Below are positions 39,084-49,304 of a stretch of DNA of 64,000 nt, piece after piece (positions within the stretch are counted from its first letter, which is position 1; every line of letters begins with the position of its first letter). Below the pieces are notes generated by a model. That model was not told the origin of the DNA. It made no database searches and saw nothing but the letters and a program-made list of their open reading frames with translations. The stretch is from Pseudoduganella flava (GTDB lineage Bacteria; Pseudomonadota; Gammaproteobacteria; Burkholderiales; Burkholderiaceae_D): assembly GCF_007830495.1 (NCBI RefSeq), contig NZ_VLKW01000001.1:372001-436000 (forward strand), given 5' to 3'. The position numbers were made by a program, and so were the translations under genes.

Positions 39084-40067
39084 TCAGTGGCTGCGCTCGA
39101 CGGCGAAGCGCGCCAGCTGCAGCAGCGAGTCCTTGTAGCGGCTCCCCGGCATCGACGCGATCGCATCCAGCGCGCGCTGCGCGGCCACTTCGGCGGCGCG
39201 GCGCGTGTAATCGAGCGCGCCGCTCGTCGTGATCGCGGCCAGGATCGTGTCGAAGTGCTGCTCGTCGCCCGTCTCGATGCAGGAGCGCACCAGCTGGCGC
39301 TGCTCCTCGGTGCCGTGTTCCATCAGGTAGATCAGCGGCAGCGTCGGTTTGCCTTCGCGCAGGTCGTCGCCGACGTTTTTGCCGATCTCGCTGGCGTCGC
39401 CCGCGTAATCGAGCACGTCGTCGATCAGCTGGAACGCGGTGCCCAGCGAGCGGCCGTACTCGCCGGCTGCGGCGATCTCTTCGTCGTTCGCACCGGCCAC
39501 CAGTGCGCCCAGTTCGGCGGCCGCCTCGAACAGCTTCGCGGTCTTCGAGCGGATCACGTTCAGGTAGCTGTCCTCGGAGACGTCCGGGTCGTGCATGTTC
39601 AGCAGCTGCAGCACCTCGCCCTCGGCGATCACGTTGGTCGCATCGGACAGGATCTGCATCACCCGCATATTGTTCAGCGAGACCATCATCTGGAAGGAGC
39701 GCGAATACAGGAAGTCGCCCACCAGCACGGAAGCCGCATTGCCGAACAGCGCGTTGGCCGTGGCACGGCCGCGGCGCAGCGACGATTCGTCGACGACGTC
39801 GTCGTGCAGCAGGGTCGCCGTGTGGATGAACTCCACCACCGCCGCCAGCTCGTGATGCGCCGTGCCGCGGTAGTCGTAGGCGTTCGCCACCAGCAGCACC
39901 AGGACCGGGCGGATACGCTTGCCGCCGGCGCTGATGATGTACTCAGCGATCTGGTTCACGAGCGCCACCTCCGAGTGCAGGCGCTGGCGGATCACGCCAT
40001 TGACGGCCTCCATGTCGGCCGCGATGGTGCTGATGATGTTATTCTGGCTGGTTGGTTGGTTGGACAA
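39084..40067 (-). CDS. ispB: Octaprenyl (polyprenyl) diphosphate synthase
   Basis: 327 residues starting at TTG 40067 (SNQPTSQNNIISTIAADMEA). Upstream ATG codons at 40115 and 40133 lie before the apparent -10 box TATAAT at 40104-40109, so they are unlikely starts. The two aspartate-rich motifs of trans-prenyl synthases are present: 'LLHDDVVDESSLRRGRATAN' and 'LIDDVLDYAGD'. 'GGKRIRPVLVLL' binds diphosphate. It makes the long side chain of ubiquinone by adding isopentenyl units to farnesyl diphosphate. Gene order next to divergent rplU is conserved in Burkholderiales. Essential enzyme. Confidence 0.93.
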   Translation of the reverse strand: MSNQPTSQNNIISTIAADMEAVNGVIRQRLHSEVALVNQIAEYIISAGGKRIRPVLVLLVANAYDYRGTAHHELAAVVEFIHTATLLHDDVVDESSLRRGRATANALFGNAASVLVGDFLYSRSFQMMVSLNNMRVMQILSDATNVIAEGEVLQLLNMHDPDVSEDSYLNVIRSKTAKLFEAAAELGALVAGANDEEIAAAGEYGRSLGTAFQLIDDVLDYAGDASEIGKNVGDDLREGKPTLPLIYLMEHGTEEQRQLVRSCIETGDEQHFDTILAAITTSGALDYTRRAAEVAAQRALDAIASMPGSRYKDSLLQLARFAVERSH

Positions 40068-40103
40068 GGCGAGCCTGCATTGGTCGAGATTGAGGTGCCG
40101 CGA

Positions 40104-40109
40104 ATTATA
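40104..40109 (-). promoter_or_regulatory. -10 box of the ispB promoter
   Basis: The minus strand reads TATAAT at 40109-40104, 37 bases before the TTG start at 40067. The -35 region is weak. It is the basis for rejecting the upstream start codons of ispB. Confidence 0.55.
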
Positions 40110-40158
40110 CGTCATGCGTTGCCGACATACCACGAGCGACGGGGTTTGTGAATACTTT

Positions 40159-40187
40159 TTGACGTGTTTTTGGCATCCATGTATAAT
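40159..40187 (+). promoter_or_regulatory. Sigma-70 promoter of rplU-rpmA-obgE
   Basis: TTGACG (40159-40164), a 17-base spacer and TATAAT (40182-40187): near-consensus sigma-70 promoter. Transcription should start near 40194, giving a leader of about 70 bases before rplU. Confidence 0.85.
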
Positions 40188-40267
40188 CGTTGGTTCTCCG
40201 GCCTCCGCTCATGTGTTCGTGGGTGTCGAGGAGGGGAATTTTTTTAACATTTGATGAGGTTTCAATC

Positions 40268-40579
40268 ATGTACGCGGTCATAAAAACCGGTGGCAAGCAA
40301 TACAAAGTTGTCGCTGGCGAAAAACTCAAAGTAGAACAGATACCGGCAGACATTGGTTCCGAACTCACCATCGATCAAGTTCTCGCCGTTGGCGCGGGCG
40401 ACACCATCAAGTTTGGTGCCCCACTGGTTGAAGGTGCGAAGGTTCTGGTGAAAGTGGTTTCCCAAGGTCGTCACGACAAGGTCAAGATCTTCAAGATGCG
40501 CCGTCGTAAGCACTACCAGAAGCACCAGGGCCATCGCCAGAACTACACCGAAATCCAAATCGTTTCGATCAACGGCTAA
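40268..40579 (+). CDS. rplU: 50S ribosomal protein L21
   Basis: 103 residues from ATG 40268 ([20 protein letters not shown]) with GATGAGG upstream; the longer ORF start is not homologous. Full-length bacterial L21 with the C-terminal signature '[20 protein letters not shown]', which binds 23S rRNA. First gene of the rplU-rpmA-obgE operon behind a strong promoter. Codon use shows the AAA/GTT preference of highly expressed genes, unlike neighbouring GC-rich genes. Confidence 0.98.
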   Translation: MYAVIKTGGKQYKVVAGEKLKVEQIPADIGSELTIDQVLAVGAGDTIKFGAPLVEGAKVLVKVVSQGRHDKVKIFKMRRRKHYQKHQGHRQNYTEIQIVSING

Positions 40580-40616
40580 GCCGCTGCCCGAATCCAGCTA
40601 GTCAAGGAGCAAATAA

Positions 40617-40880
40617 ATGGCACACAAAAAAGGTGGCGGTACTACCCGCAACGGCCGCGATTCCGAGTCAAAACGCCTGGGCGTTAAGGTCTACGGAGGT
40701 CAAACGATCAACGCCGGCGGCATCATCATCCGCCAGCGCGGCACCCCGGTTCGCGCCGGCGAAGGCGTGGGCACCGGCAAGGACCACACCCTGTTCGCAC
40801 TGGTCGACGGCGTCGTCAAGTTCGTGACCAAGGGCGCGGGCAACAACAAGTACGTCACCGTCGTCCCGGCTGCTCAGTAA
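40617..40880 (+). CDS. rpmA: 50S ribosomal protein L27
   Basis: 87 residues beginning [20 protein letters not shown], full length for the family. The N-terminal tail reaches the peptidyl-transferase centre; here it starts directly with AHKKGG after Met, so no Firmicutes-type cleavable extension is present. It lies 37 bases after rplU with AAGGAG before the start. A terminator follows, so some transcripts end before obgE. Confidence 0.98.
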   Translation: MAHKKGGGTTRNGRDSESKRLGVKVYGGQTINAGGIIIRQRGTPVRAGEGVGTGKDHTLFALVDGVVKFVTKGAGNNKYVTVVPAAQ

Positions 40881-40924
40881 GCCAGACAGTACAGTGACTG
40901 AAGGCGCAAGCCTTTCGAAACTAA

Positions 40925-42091
<1,167 letters not shown>

Positions 42092-42158
42092 GAGCAGGCC
42101 CGGGGCCTCCGGGTTCTCGATCCACCCCGGATCGATTAAAATTCTTCCAACTGTTACC

Positions 42159-42187
42159 CGTCCATTGCACCAATAGCGCAATGGACG
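42159..42187. terminator. Stem-loop between obgE and proB
   Basis: CGTCCATTGC (42159-42168) and GCAATGGACG (42178-42187) are perfect 10-base inverted arms with a nine-base loop, 67 bases after obgE. There is no T run, so it may be a weak terminator or a structural element in the proB leader. Confidence 0.45.
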
Positions 42188-42255
42188 GCGTCAGCGGCAA
42201 AGCGGGGCGACTGGCCCTGTGATCAATCCACGTCCAACAAGAGATTGCCGCAACC

Positions 42256-43374
42256 ATGAATTCCGTCATCCAGAAAGCCAACCGGCTGATCGTCAAGGTC
42301 GGCTCCTCGCTCGTCACCAACGACGGCCGCGGCCTCGATCATGCCGCGATCGCCCGCTGGGCCGCGCAGATCTCGGCGCTACGCGCGCTCGGCAAGCAGG
42401 TCGTGCTGGTCAGTTCCGGCGCCATCGCCGAAGGCATGCTGCGCCTGGGCTTCGAGCATCGCCCGACCGACGTCCACGAATTGCAGGCCTGCGCCGCGGT
42501 GGGCCAGATGGGCCTCGCGCAGATCTACGAAACGAGCTTCCGCGCGCACGGCATCGGCACCGCGCAGGTGCTGCTGACGCATGCCGACCTGGCGGACCGC
42601 GAACGCTACCTGAACGCGCGCTCGACGCTGACGACGTTGCTGTCGCTGGGCGTCGTCCCGATCATCAACGAGAACGACACGGTCGTCACTGACGAAATCA
42701 AGTTCGGCGACAACGACACGCTGGGCGCCCTCGTCGCCAACCTGATCGAAGCCGATGCGCTGATCATCCTGACGGACCAGCGCGGCCTGTTCTCGGCCGA
42801 CCCGCGCAAGGACCCGGCCGCATTCCTGATCACGCACGGCATCGCCGGCGACCCGCAGCTGGAAGCGATGGCCGGCGGCGCCGGTTCCAGCCTGGGCCGC
42901 GGCGGCATGCTCACAAAAATCCTTGCCGCGAAACGCGCCGCGAAGTCCGGCGCCCACACGGTGATCGCGTTCGGCCGCGAGCCGGACGTGCTGACGCGCC
43001 TCGCGGACGGCGCAGCGATCGGCACCGAGCTGCAGGCACAGACCGGGCATCTCACGGCGCGCAAGCAGTGGATGGCGGACCACCTGCATACGGCGGGGCA
43101 GGTCGTCATCGATGCGGGCGCGGTGGAAAAGGTGTCGCGCGAAGGCAAGTCGCTGCTGCCGATCGGCGTGCTGGAAGTGCGCGGCGAATTCGGCCGCGGC
43201 GCCGTCATCACATGCATCAGCCAGGGTGGCGTCGCAATCGCCCGCGGGCTGTCGAACTACACGAGCGGCGAAGCGCGGCGCATCCTGCGCAAGCCTTCGT
43301 CCGAAATCGAAGGGATCCTCGGCTTCGTCGAAGGCCCCGAGCTGATCCACCGCGACAACCTCGTGCTGCTGTAA
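42256..43374 (+). CDS. proB: Glutamate 5-kinase with PUA domain
   Basis: 372 residues. Amino-acid kinase domain: '[20 protein letters not shown]', '[17 protein letters not shown]', '[20 protein letters not shown]' and '[19 protein letters not shown]'. A C-terminal PUA domain (~280-360, '[15 protein letters not shown]') completes the full-length form. The enzyme phosphorylates glutamate in the first step of proline synthesis and is normally inhibited by proline. proA is not in the window. Linkage to obgE is conserved in Burkholderiales. Confidence 0.97.
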   Translation: MNSVIQKANRLIVKVGSSLVTNDGRGLDHAAIARWAAQISALRALGKQVVLVSSGAIAEGMLRLGFEHRPTDVHELQACAAVGQMGLAQIYETSFRAHGIGTAQVLLTHADLADRERYLNARSTLTTLLSLGVVPIINENDTVVTDEIKFGDNDTLGALVANLIEADALIILTDQRGLFSADPRKDPAAFLITHGIAGDPQLEAMAGGAGSSLGRGGMLTKILAAKRAAKSGAHTVIAFGREPDVLTRLADGAAIGTELQAQTGHLTARKQWMADHLHTAGQVVIDAGAVEKVSREGKSLLPIGVLEVRGEFGRGAVITCISQGGVAIARGLSNYTSGEARRILRKPSSEIEGILGFVEGPELIHRDNLVLL

Positions 43375-43388
43375 CGACAGCCGGGTTC

Positions 43389-43522
43389 GTGTCCACTTTC
43401 CACCATCTGGGGTCAGACCCCGACAGGACACGGCCTCGGCTGTAAGCGCGCACTTTCGGGCTACAACGGCCGAGTCCGTGTCCGATGTCGGGGTCTGCCC
43501 CCAAAACTGAAAAACTGGACAC
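43389..43522. repeat. Intergenic inverted-repeat block with GTGTCC/GGACAC and GGGGTC cores
   Basis: Two related units face each other between proB and nth. The first (about 43389-43432) has GTGTCC, a core GGGGTCAGACCCC at 43409-43421 and GGACACGG. The second (about 43479-43524) has GTGTCC, a core GGGGTCTGCCCC at 43490-43501 and GGACACGG. Each core is palindromic and each unit is bounded by GTGTCC/GGACAC. They look like another member of the palindromic repeat families seen at 2786, 38239 and 57110. Confidence 0.75.
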
Positions 43523-43527
43523 GGCCT

Positions 43528-43587
43528 CAGCCGTCGGTCATGCAGTCGTCGGTCACTCAGCCGCCGGTCACTCAGCCGCCGGTCACA
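43528..43587. repeat. 15-base tandem repeat, four copies, entering the nth stop codon
   Basis: Units 43528-43542, 43543-43557, 43558-43572 and 43573-43587 follow the pattern CAGYCGYCGGTCAYK. The last full unit covers the nth stop codon (43583-43585), and a degraded fifth continues into the gene. Copy-number change here would alter the 3' untranslated region and possibly the last codons of nth. Confidence 0.8.
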
Positions 43588-44230
43588 CCACTGCCGGTGC
43601 CGGCGTCTTCTGCTTGTACTCGCACAAGTCCACGATCATGCAGTTCCAGCATTGCGGCTTGCGGGCGATGCACGTGTAGCGGCCGTGCAGGATCAGCCAG
43701 TGGTGGGCGTCCTGCAGGAATTCCTTCGGCGTGAATTTCAGCAGCTTCTGTTCGACGATGTCCACGTTCTTCCCCGGCGCGAGGTTGGTGCGGTTCGCCA
43801 CGCGGAAGATGTGCGTGTCGACGGCGATCGTCGGTTCGCCGAACGCCGTGTTCAGCACCACGTTCGCCGTCTTGCGGCCCACACCCGGCAGCGCTTCCAG
43901 CGCCTCGCGGTCGCGCGGCACCTCGCCGCCGTACTGGTCGACAAGGGTCTGGCACGTGGCCATCACGTTCTTTGCCTTCGTGCGATACAGGCCGATCGTC
44001 TGGATGTACTTCGTCAGCTCGTCGATGCCCAGGTCGAGGATCGCCTGCGGCGTGTTCGCCACCGGGTACAGCTTGCGCGTGGCCTTGTTGACGCCGACGT
44101 CCGTCGCCTGCGCCGACAGCAGCACGGCAATCAGCAGTTCGAACGGCGTCGTGTATTCCAGTTCGGTGGTCGGATGGGGATTGGCTTCGCGCAGGCGGCG
44201 ATAGATTTCGTAGCGTTTGGCTGGGTTCAT
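43583..44230 (-). CDS. nth: Endonuclease III
   Basis: 215 residues from ATG 44230, overlapping the rsxB stop by four bases (ATGA). HhH-GPD DNA glycosylase: '[20 protein letters not shown]' with the helix-hairpin-helix '[16 protein letters not shown]' carrying catalytic Lys, and '[11 protein letters not shown]' with catalytic Asp. The C-terminal 4Fe-4S site is intact: Cys spacing C-x6-C-x2-C-x5-C in '[17 protein letters not shown]'. It removes oxidised pyrimidines and nicks the abasic site. The tail is overlapped by a tandem repeat. Confidence 0.96.
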   Translation of the reverse strand: MNPAKRYEIYRRLREANPHPTTELEYTTPFELLIAVLLSAQATDVGVNKATRKLYPVANTPQAILDLGIDELTKYIQTIGLYRTKAKNVMATCQTLVDQYGGEVPRDREALEALPGVGRKTANVVLNTAFGEPTIAVDTHIFRVANRTNLAPGKNVDIVEQKLLKFTPKEFLQDAHHWLILHGRYTCIARKPQCWNCMIVDLCEYKQKTPAPAVV

Positions 44231-44928
44231 TGTGCGGGTTTGTCGTCCTTGGCGTCGGCCTTGGCCGCTTCGGCGCGCAGGCGGGCGCGCTCCATCGCGG
44301 CGGCGATGATCGCGCGCTTGCGCTCCTTCTCCGCCTGTTCGGCCGCGTTCTCGGGATTCAGGCGTTCGACGGCGGCCGCCTTGGCCTGCGCCTTCGCGGC
44401 CAGCCGCGCATCGTTCTCCTCGCGCTCGCGCTTCAGGCGCGCCGTGCGGAAATCGTGCCGGTCGCGCGCGGCGTCCGCATCGGCTTGCGACCACGCGTCC
44501 CAGCCCGTCGTCTCGGTCACCGGATACATCACGATGCAGTCGACCGGGCACGGGTTCACGCACAGGTCGCAGCCCGTGCACAGTTCCGGCAGGATCGTGT
44601 GCATCTGCTTCGCCGCGCCCATGATCGCATCGACCGGGCAGGCCTGGATGCACAGGGTGCAGCCGATGCACAGCGCCTCGTCGATGTAGGCGACGGCGCG
44701 CGGCCGCTCCAGGCCGTTGACGGGGTTCAGCGGAATCACCGCCCGGCCCGTGACGGCGGACAGCCGCTCGATACCTTCCGCGCCGCCCGGCGGGCACTGG
44801 TTGATCTGCGCCTGGCCCGCGGCGATCGCTTCCGCATACGGCCGGCAACCGGCATAGCCGCACTTCGTGCATTGCGTCTGCGGCAGGACGTCTTCGATGC
44901 GGTCGGCGAGGGTCTTCTGTTCAGTCAC
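44227..44928 (-). CDS. rsxB: Electron transport complex protein RsxB
   Basis: 233 residues from GTG 44928 ([16 protein letters not shown]); an ATG at 44964 would add 12 residues. N-terminal 4Fe-4S domain with '[19 protein letters not shown]' (Cys cluster of the RnfB family) followed by two ferredoxin motifs: '[16 protein letters not shown]' and '[16 protein letters not shown]'. The hydrophobic N-terminal anchor of classical RnfB is missing, and no other rsx/rnf genes are present, so this is the soluble stand-alone form. A charged Ala/Glu/Arg helix forms the C-terminus. Coupled to nth, whose product needs an iron-sulphur cluster. Confidence 0.93.
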   Translation of the reverse strand: MTEQKTLADRIEDVLPQTQCTKCGYAGCRPYAEAIAAGQAQINQCPPGGAEGIERLSAVTGRAVIPLNPVNGLERPRAVAYIDEALCIGCTLCIQACPVDAIMGAAKQMHTILPELCTGCDLCVNPCPVDCIVMYPVTETTGWDAWSQADADAARDRHDFRTARLKREREENDARLAAKAQAKAAAVERLNPENAAEQAEKERKRAIIAAAMERARLRAEAAKADAKDDKPAQ

Positions 44929-45083
44929 GATGGCTTTACACGGCAAAACGCCATTATCCCTCATTGCGCGCGTCTCGTACCAGCCAGGCCCCGGGCCGGA
45001 AAGTGTTGGCTTAGCGCGCGGCTTTGTGGGAGCATTGCTTGCATGGACGTAGCAAAGCCGACAGTTTTGGAGACGTACGCAGC

Positions 45084-45860
45084 ATGAAAACCCGCGCGCT
45101 GGCCGCCGCGCTGCTGTGCTGTGCGCTGCACGGCGCCGATGCGCAAACGCCGCGGACGATCCGGTTCGCGGCCGAGGAGTGGCCGCCGTTCGTCACGCCC
45201 ACGTTGCCGGAGGATGGCATGTCGGGTTCCCTGATGCATGCTGTCTTCGACAAGCTCGGCTACTCCGTGCGCATCGACTATTTTCCGTGGCGGCGCACGT
45301 TCGAGCTCGGCCGGCGAGATCCCCGCTACGCGGGCGTCGCCGTGGTCTATCACACGGCCGAGCGGGAAGCGATGTGCCATTTCTCCGTTCCGATCGCCAG
45401 CACGCTGATCGTTCTTGTTTCGCTGAAGGAGCAACCGGTGCGCACATCGCGCATCGCCGACCTGCGTGGCGTGCGCATCGGCACCGTGGCGGGCTACTCG
45501 AACGGCGACGAGTTCGACACGCTGGCGCACCAGGGGCGGATCGAAGTGGAAGAGGGCGTCAACGACGAAACCAATCTGCGCAAGCTGCTCGTGCGCCGCT
45601 TCCCGGCCATCGTCATCGAACGGCGCGTGTTGCGGCACCTGCTCGCATCGCGCTTCGCGCCGGCCGAGCGCGAACGCATCGTCATCGACGAACGGCCGTT
45701 CCGTGAGCGGCCGATGCATATCTGCTTCAAGAAAAGCCCCGAAGGGCTCATCCAGCAGCGTGCCTTCAACGACGCCGCCCGCGCGTTCGATTTCGTGCAG
45801 ATGGAAAAGGACTACTGGCGGCGGGTCGGGCAGCAGGGCGGTGGCAATCTTGATGGATGA
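45084..45860 (+). CDS. Periplasmic solute-binding protein (SBP_bac_3 type)
   Basis: 258 residues from ATG 45084, with signal peptide [20 protein letters not shown]. Bacterial extracellular solute-binding family 3 features: '[20 protein letters not shown]', '[19 protein letters not shown]', '[19 protein letters not shown]' and '[20 protein letters not shown]'. No ABC permease or ATPase genes are adjacent, so it may be an orphan binding protein or a signalling receptor component. Ligand unknown, probably a polar amino acid or similar. Confidence 0.85.
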   Translation: MKTRALAAALLCCALHGADAQTPRTIRFAAEEWPPFVTPTLPEDGMSGSLMHAVFDKLGYSVRIDYFPWRRTFELGRRDPRYAGVAVVYHTAEREAMCHFSVPIASTLIVLVSLKEQPVRTSRIADLRGVRIGTVAGYSNGDEFDTLAHQGRIEVEEGVNDETNLRKLLVRRFPAIVIERRVLRHLLASRFAPAERERIVIDERPFRERPMHICFKKSPEGLIQQRAFNDAARAFDFVQMEKDYWRRVGQQGGGNLDG

Positions 45861-45940
45861 AGGGGGCGGCCACGCTGTCCTAGTCAGCAGCACTCCCATC
45901 GCTGAGATGGGAGTGCTGAAGCGCTACGCTGGGGCAGCGG

Positions 45941-47578
45941 TCATTCGTCGCCCATCCTGCAACCGTCCAGCGTTCCGTTGGCAGGACTGGTATCGACGGA
46001 ATACCCCTCCGACCTGTCGGGGAGGGTGTTTATAACGATGGGGGCTTTGGTTTCGCACTTCCCAGTGCTTAGTTTCACATAGGATAGCTGGTTGCCTCTG
46101 ATCGTCACGTGTTTCATGCCATCGACGCCTATACCGATCTGCATGATCGAGGCGATTCCCATGTTGGAATTATTTAATATCTGACCTGTGTCGCCGGTGT
46201 TGTCTTCTCCCCATGCCCGGGTACCCGCGGCAATCCCGATGTCGAAGTGGGTGTCGCCAGCGGTCCAGAATCGATTGTTGGAGAAGCTGGAGCCTGCGAA
46301 GCTGTAGGTGGCTTGAGTTGGGCATCCTCCCGTGCGGTTGCACTGGTTGTATGGCTCGTACGCCATCGCGGCAAAGGCCGAGACTCCAGCGGAGATGATG
46401 ACGTTGTCGCTGACCGTCGATGCCTGGGGGGCCGAGCCAGAACGGAACAGAATGATCCCGACATCGCTGGCATCGACAATATGGTTCCTTGTGACACTGG
46501 TGTTTTCGCACGATACCGTAATACCGTCCGAGTACTTGCCAACAGTGTCTATGGGATAGTGAGTGCTGGTGTAACCGGTAATAAGGTTATCGCTGATGAC
46601 AGCGCCTGGCGGATCGCATCGGACGCCCTGGGGCGATCCGTCGCCTTCGGCCGATCCGTCAACGCCCATATTGCTTGTCCCCGCGACGGAATCCAGGCGC
46701 GAAGAAATGACCGACGTGCCCGTTCCGTTGCGCACATGCACATTTGCGGACAGGCCGTTATGTTCCAGCCTGACGCCATTGATGATAGCGTCGCGCTGAC
46801 CGGACACCCAGATGTACTTCATCGTCGAGCCTTTGTCGGGTACGACCAATGCCTGGTCTCCACGCGCCGCGGAGCCTGCGCCGAAGTGCGCGATGCGGAC
46901 GATACGTGCCATGCGCGCATATTGCTGGCGGCTGGTGACGCCGGACGTGGTCAATGTCACGCCCTCGGGGATCGTAATTTTTCTGTCAGCGAATACGACA
47001 GTATGGGGAGCAAGCGCAACGACCTTTGAAATGTTGTTGCGCGCGTTGTCGAGCAGGATTTGCAAGCCTGCCGCGGTCATCGCGGACTTGACTCCGTCGA
47101 TTGCGACGACGGGTGCGCTGCCCCAACGGTAGACGGGATCGGCCGTGTTGGATGTGGTGCTGCAGATCTGGCTCTTCAGTCCCTGGAACTCGGCCCCGGC
47201 CATGAAGGCATTGATGACACTCAGTATCGACTGCCCGGAGTCGAGACCCTGGGCCCAGTAGTTGACGGCATCGGCGCTTTCCGGCTCACGATTCACGATG
47301 CCGCGGTACAGCGTCAGGACTTTCTCCCTGCTCGTATATCCAAGGTTCTGGTACTCCTGGCTCGAATAGACGCTGTTGGCAAGGCTTGCGAAGTCGATAT
47401 TGTTGCAGGCCGCGCCCGACTGCGGGAGATTGGCGACGTTCGCTGCCCAGGCTCCCTCGTCGGGGGCCCTCCCAAGCGCTTCGGTGTACAAGCGGGCGAC
47501 GAATTGTGAGGTGGACGCGTGGACGGCTGGCGTCAATGCTGCCGACGCTGCCAGGACGATAAGGGAGAGTTTTCGCAT
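45941..47578 (-). CDS. Exported DUF4214 / right-handed beta-helix protein
   Basis: 545 residues from ATG 47578, with signal peptide MRKLSLIVLAASAALTPAVHA. Residues ~25-140 are a DUF4214-type domain ('FVARLYTEALGRAPDEGAW', 'LYRGIVNREPESADAVNYWA'), found in proteins attached to or secreted at the cell surface. From ~200 on, repeated short strands with Asn/Ser/Gly turns ('RVRNGTGTS'-like patches, 'VISDNLITGYTSTHYPIDT', 'VTRNHIVDASDVGIILF') indicate a parallel beta-helix of pectin-lyase or adhesin type. No catalytic residues are certain. Base composition is visibly lower in GC and codons are less biased than in neighbours, suggesting transfer. Confidence 0.8.
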   Translation of the reverse strand: MRKLSLIVLAASAALTPAVHASTSQFVARLYTEALGRAPDEGAWAANVANLPQSGAACNNIDFASLANSVYSSQEYQNLGYTSREKVLTLYRGIVNREPESADAVNYWAQGLDSGQSILSVINAFMAGAEFQGLKSQICSTTSNTADPVYRWGSAPVVAIDGVKSAMTAAGLQILLDNARNNISKVVALAPHTVVFADRKITIPEGVTLTTSGVTSRQQYARMARIVRIAHFGAGSAARGDQALVVPDKGSTMKYIWVSGQRDAIINGVRLEHNGLSANVHVRNGTGTSVISSRLDSVAGTSNMGVDGSAEGDGSPQGVRCDPPGAVISDNLITGYTSTHYPIDTVGKYSDGITVSCENTSVTRNHIVDASDVGIILFRSGSAPQASTVSDNVIISAGVSAFAAMAYEPYNQCNRTGGCPTQATYSFAGSSFSNNRFWTAGDTHFDIGIAAGTRAWGEDNTGDTGQILNNSNMGIASIMQIGIGVDGMKHVTIRGNQLSYVKLSTGKCETKAPIVINTLPDRSEGYSVDTSPANGTLDGCRMGDE

Positions 47579-47755
47579 GTGCAGTGAGGTTTTCGTTTGA
47601 CGGTGGATGAACCGGGATACCCGAACTATGCTGCTCGCGTTTTGCCTATCCGAACAACATTTGTGCAAAGGTAACACGGCAGATACCGTTTCATTCTCTC
47701 CAATTCTCTCCACACGCCACATTCGCCGACGACCCATCACCACATTCGCACTGAC

Positions 47756-47779
47756 AAAAAAAAGCCGCCCGAAGGCGGC
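47756..47779 (-). terminator. Terminator of phaZ
   Basis: On the minus strand GCCGCC-TTCG-GGCGGC followed by eight T residues (47763-47756). A classic short stem with a UUCG loop, 24 bases after the phaZ stop. Confidence 0.9.
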
Positions 47780-47803
47780 CAGCGGACTTGCGAGGAGCAC
47801 CGC

Positions 47804-49039
47804 TCAGGAGTATTGCTTGATGAACTCGGTGATCTTCGGGCACACCAGTTCGCGCCAACGGCGGCCGGAGAAGATGCCGTAGTGACCGGCCTGCGGCACC
47901 ACGTAGTCTTCCTGCATGGCGGCTGGAATGCCGCTGCACAGCTCATGCGCGGCTTGCGTCTGGCCGGCGCCGGAGATGTCGTCCAGCTCGCCCTCGACCG
48001 TCAGCAGCGCGACGTTCGTGATGTCCTGCGGGCGCACCAGCTGGCCGCCTACTTCCCACGTGCCGTTCGGCAGCCGGTGTTCCTGGAACACGGTCTTGAT
48101 CGTGTCCAGGTAGTACTCGGCCGGCATGTCCAGCACGGCGTTGTATTCGTCGTAGAACTTGCGGTGGCTTTCCGCCGATTCGTCGTCGCCGCGCACCAGG
48201 TGCATGTAGAACTCGCGGTGCGACTGCGCGTGGCGGCCCGGGTTCATCGCGATGAAGCCGGCGTGCTGCAGGAAGCCTGGGTACACCTTGCGGCCGAAGC
48301 CGGGGTAGTTCGGCGGCACCGGGTAGATCACATTGTTCTCGAACCACGAGAACGGCTTCTCGGTGGCCAGGTTGTTGACGGCCGTCGGCGACTTGCGCGG
48401 GTCGATCGGGCCGCCCATCATCGTCATTGACTTTGGCAGCTTCGGATCCTGGTTCGTCGCCATCAGGGCGATCGCGGCCAGCACCGGCACCGTTGGCTGG
48501 CACACGGAGATCACGTGCAGGTCCGGGCCCAGGTGGCGGATGAAGTCCTGCACGTAGTAGATGTAGTCGTCGAGATGGAACGGGCCTTCCGACAGCGGCA
48601 CCATGCGCGCATCGGTCCAGTCGGTGATGTACACGTCGTGTTCCTGCAGCAGGCCGCGCACGGTGTCGCGCAGGAGCGTGGAATGGTGGCCGGAGAGCGG
48701 GGCGACCAGCAGCACCACCGGCTGGTTCAGCGCGGCGAGCTCCTTGTCGTGCATGTCCTTGCGGAAGTGAATCAGGCGGCAGAACGGCTTGGTGACGGTG
48801 ACGTGCTCGATGACCGAGACGGGCTTGCCGTTCACGGTCGCCGTATCGATGCCGAATGCCGGTTTTTCGTAATCCTTGCCGAGGCGGTACAGCAGTTCGT
48901 AACCGGCCGCGATCCGTTGTGAGAACGGTGTGTGCGCGAACGGCGACACCGGGTTGCTGAACAGTTTGGAAGACGCTTCGGCCCACTGCATCAGCGGGTT
49001 CAGGAAGGTCCGTTGCATCTCGTGGAGTTGGTAAAGCAT
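47804..49039 (-). CDS. phaZ: Intracellular polyhydroxyalkanoate depolymerase
   Basis: 411 residues. Alpha/beta-hydrolase of the intracellular PhaZ family: N-terminus 'MLYQLHEMQRTFLNPLMQWAE', 'LLVAPLSGHHSTLLRDTVRG', and a nucleophile motif 'ISVCQPTVP' in which Cys (about residue 180) replaces the Ser of lipases, as in Ralstonia PhaZ1. 'LTVEGELDDISGAGQT' and 'PQAGHYGIFSGRRW' supply Asp and His. It mobilises stored PHB by cutting it in granules. Another PHA-linked gene is at 54194, so the organism very probably stores PHA. Confidence 0.95.
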   Translation of the reverse strand: MLYQLHEMQRTFLNPLMQWAEASSKLFSNPVSPFAHTPFSQRIAAGYELLYRLGKDYEKPAFGIDTATVNGKPVSVIEHVTVTKPFCRLIHFRKDMHDKELAALNQPVVLLVAPLSGHHSTLLRDTVRGLLQEHDVYITDWTDARMVPLSEGPFHLDDYIYYVQDFIRHLGPDLHVISVCQPTVPVLAAIALMATNQDPKLPKSMTMMGGPIDPRKSPTAVNNLATEKPFSWFENNVIYPVPPNYPGFGRKVYPGFLQHAGFIAMNPGRHAQSHREFYMHLVRGDDESAESHRKFYDEYNAVLDMPAEYYLDTIKTVFQEHRLPNGTWEVGGQLVRPQDITNVALLTVEGELDDISGAGQTQAAHELCSGIPAAMQEDYVVPQAGHYGIFSGRRWRELVCPKITEFIKQYS

Positions 49040-49244
49040 AGGTGTTCCCGGGTCAAAAGCGCCGCCGTTGAAGCCGAAGCAATGGTGCGGCGCGGAAATT
49101 CATAAGGCCATTATAGGCCGTTTTTTCTTGACGTAAAGCATTTTCGGGGCATCCACGGCGACCTGCATAAAAGACAGCATATAGCTACAAATTGCACGGG
49201 GATATCTATAGTTTGTACGATAATTGTGTTCCAAAAACAAAAAA

Positions 49245-49266
49245 AGCAGCGTTTCCGCTGCTTTTG
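49245..49266. terminator. Terminator of the ferredoxin reductase gene
   Basis: AGCAGCG (49245-49251) and CGCTGCT (49256-49262) form a 7-base-pair stem with a TTTC loop, flanked by A and T runs, between the convergent ends near phaZ's promoter and the reductase stop at 49305. Confidence 0.85.
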
Positions 49267-49304
49267 TGTAGGACAGGTCCGAACGTGAAGTCGGATTCAA
49301 TCCA

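Noticed and set aside
40068-40133. Longer ispB starts at ATG 40115 or 40133
   Set aside because: They lie upstream of the apparent -10 box at 40104-40109 and lengthen the protein beyond the family norm.
40188-40267. L21 leader riboregulator
   Set aside because: The leader before rplU is about 70 bases and no strong conserved fold was evident by eye.
43528-43587. Possible CRISPR array
   Set aside because: The repeats are contiguous 15-mers with no spacers and no cas genes nearby; it is a simple tandem repeat.
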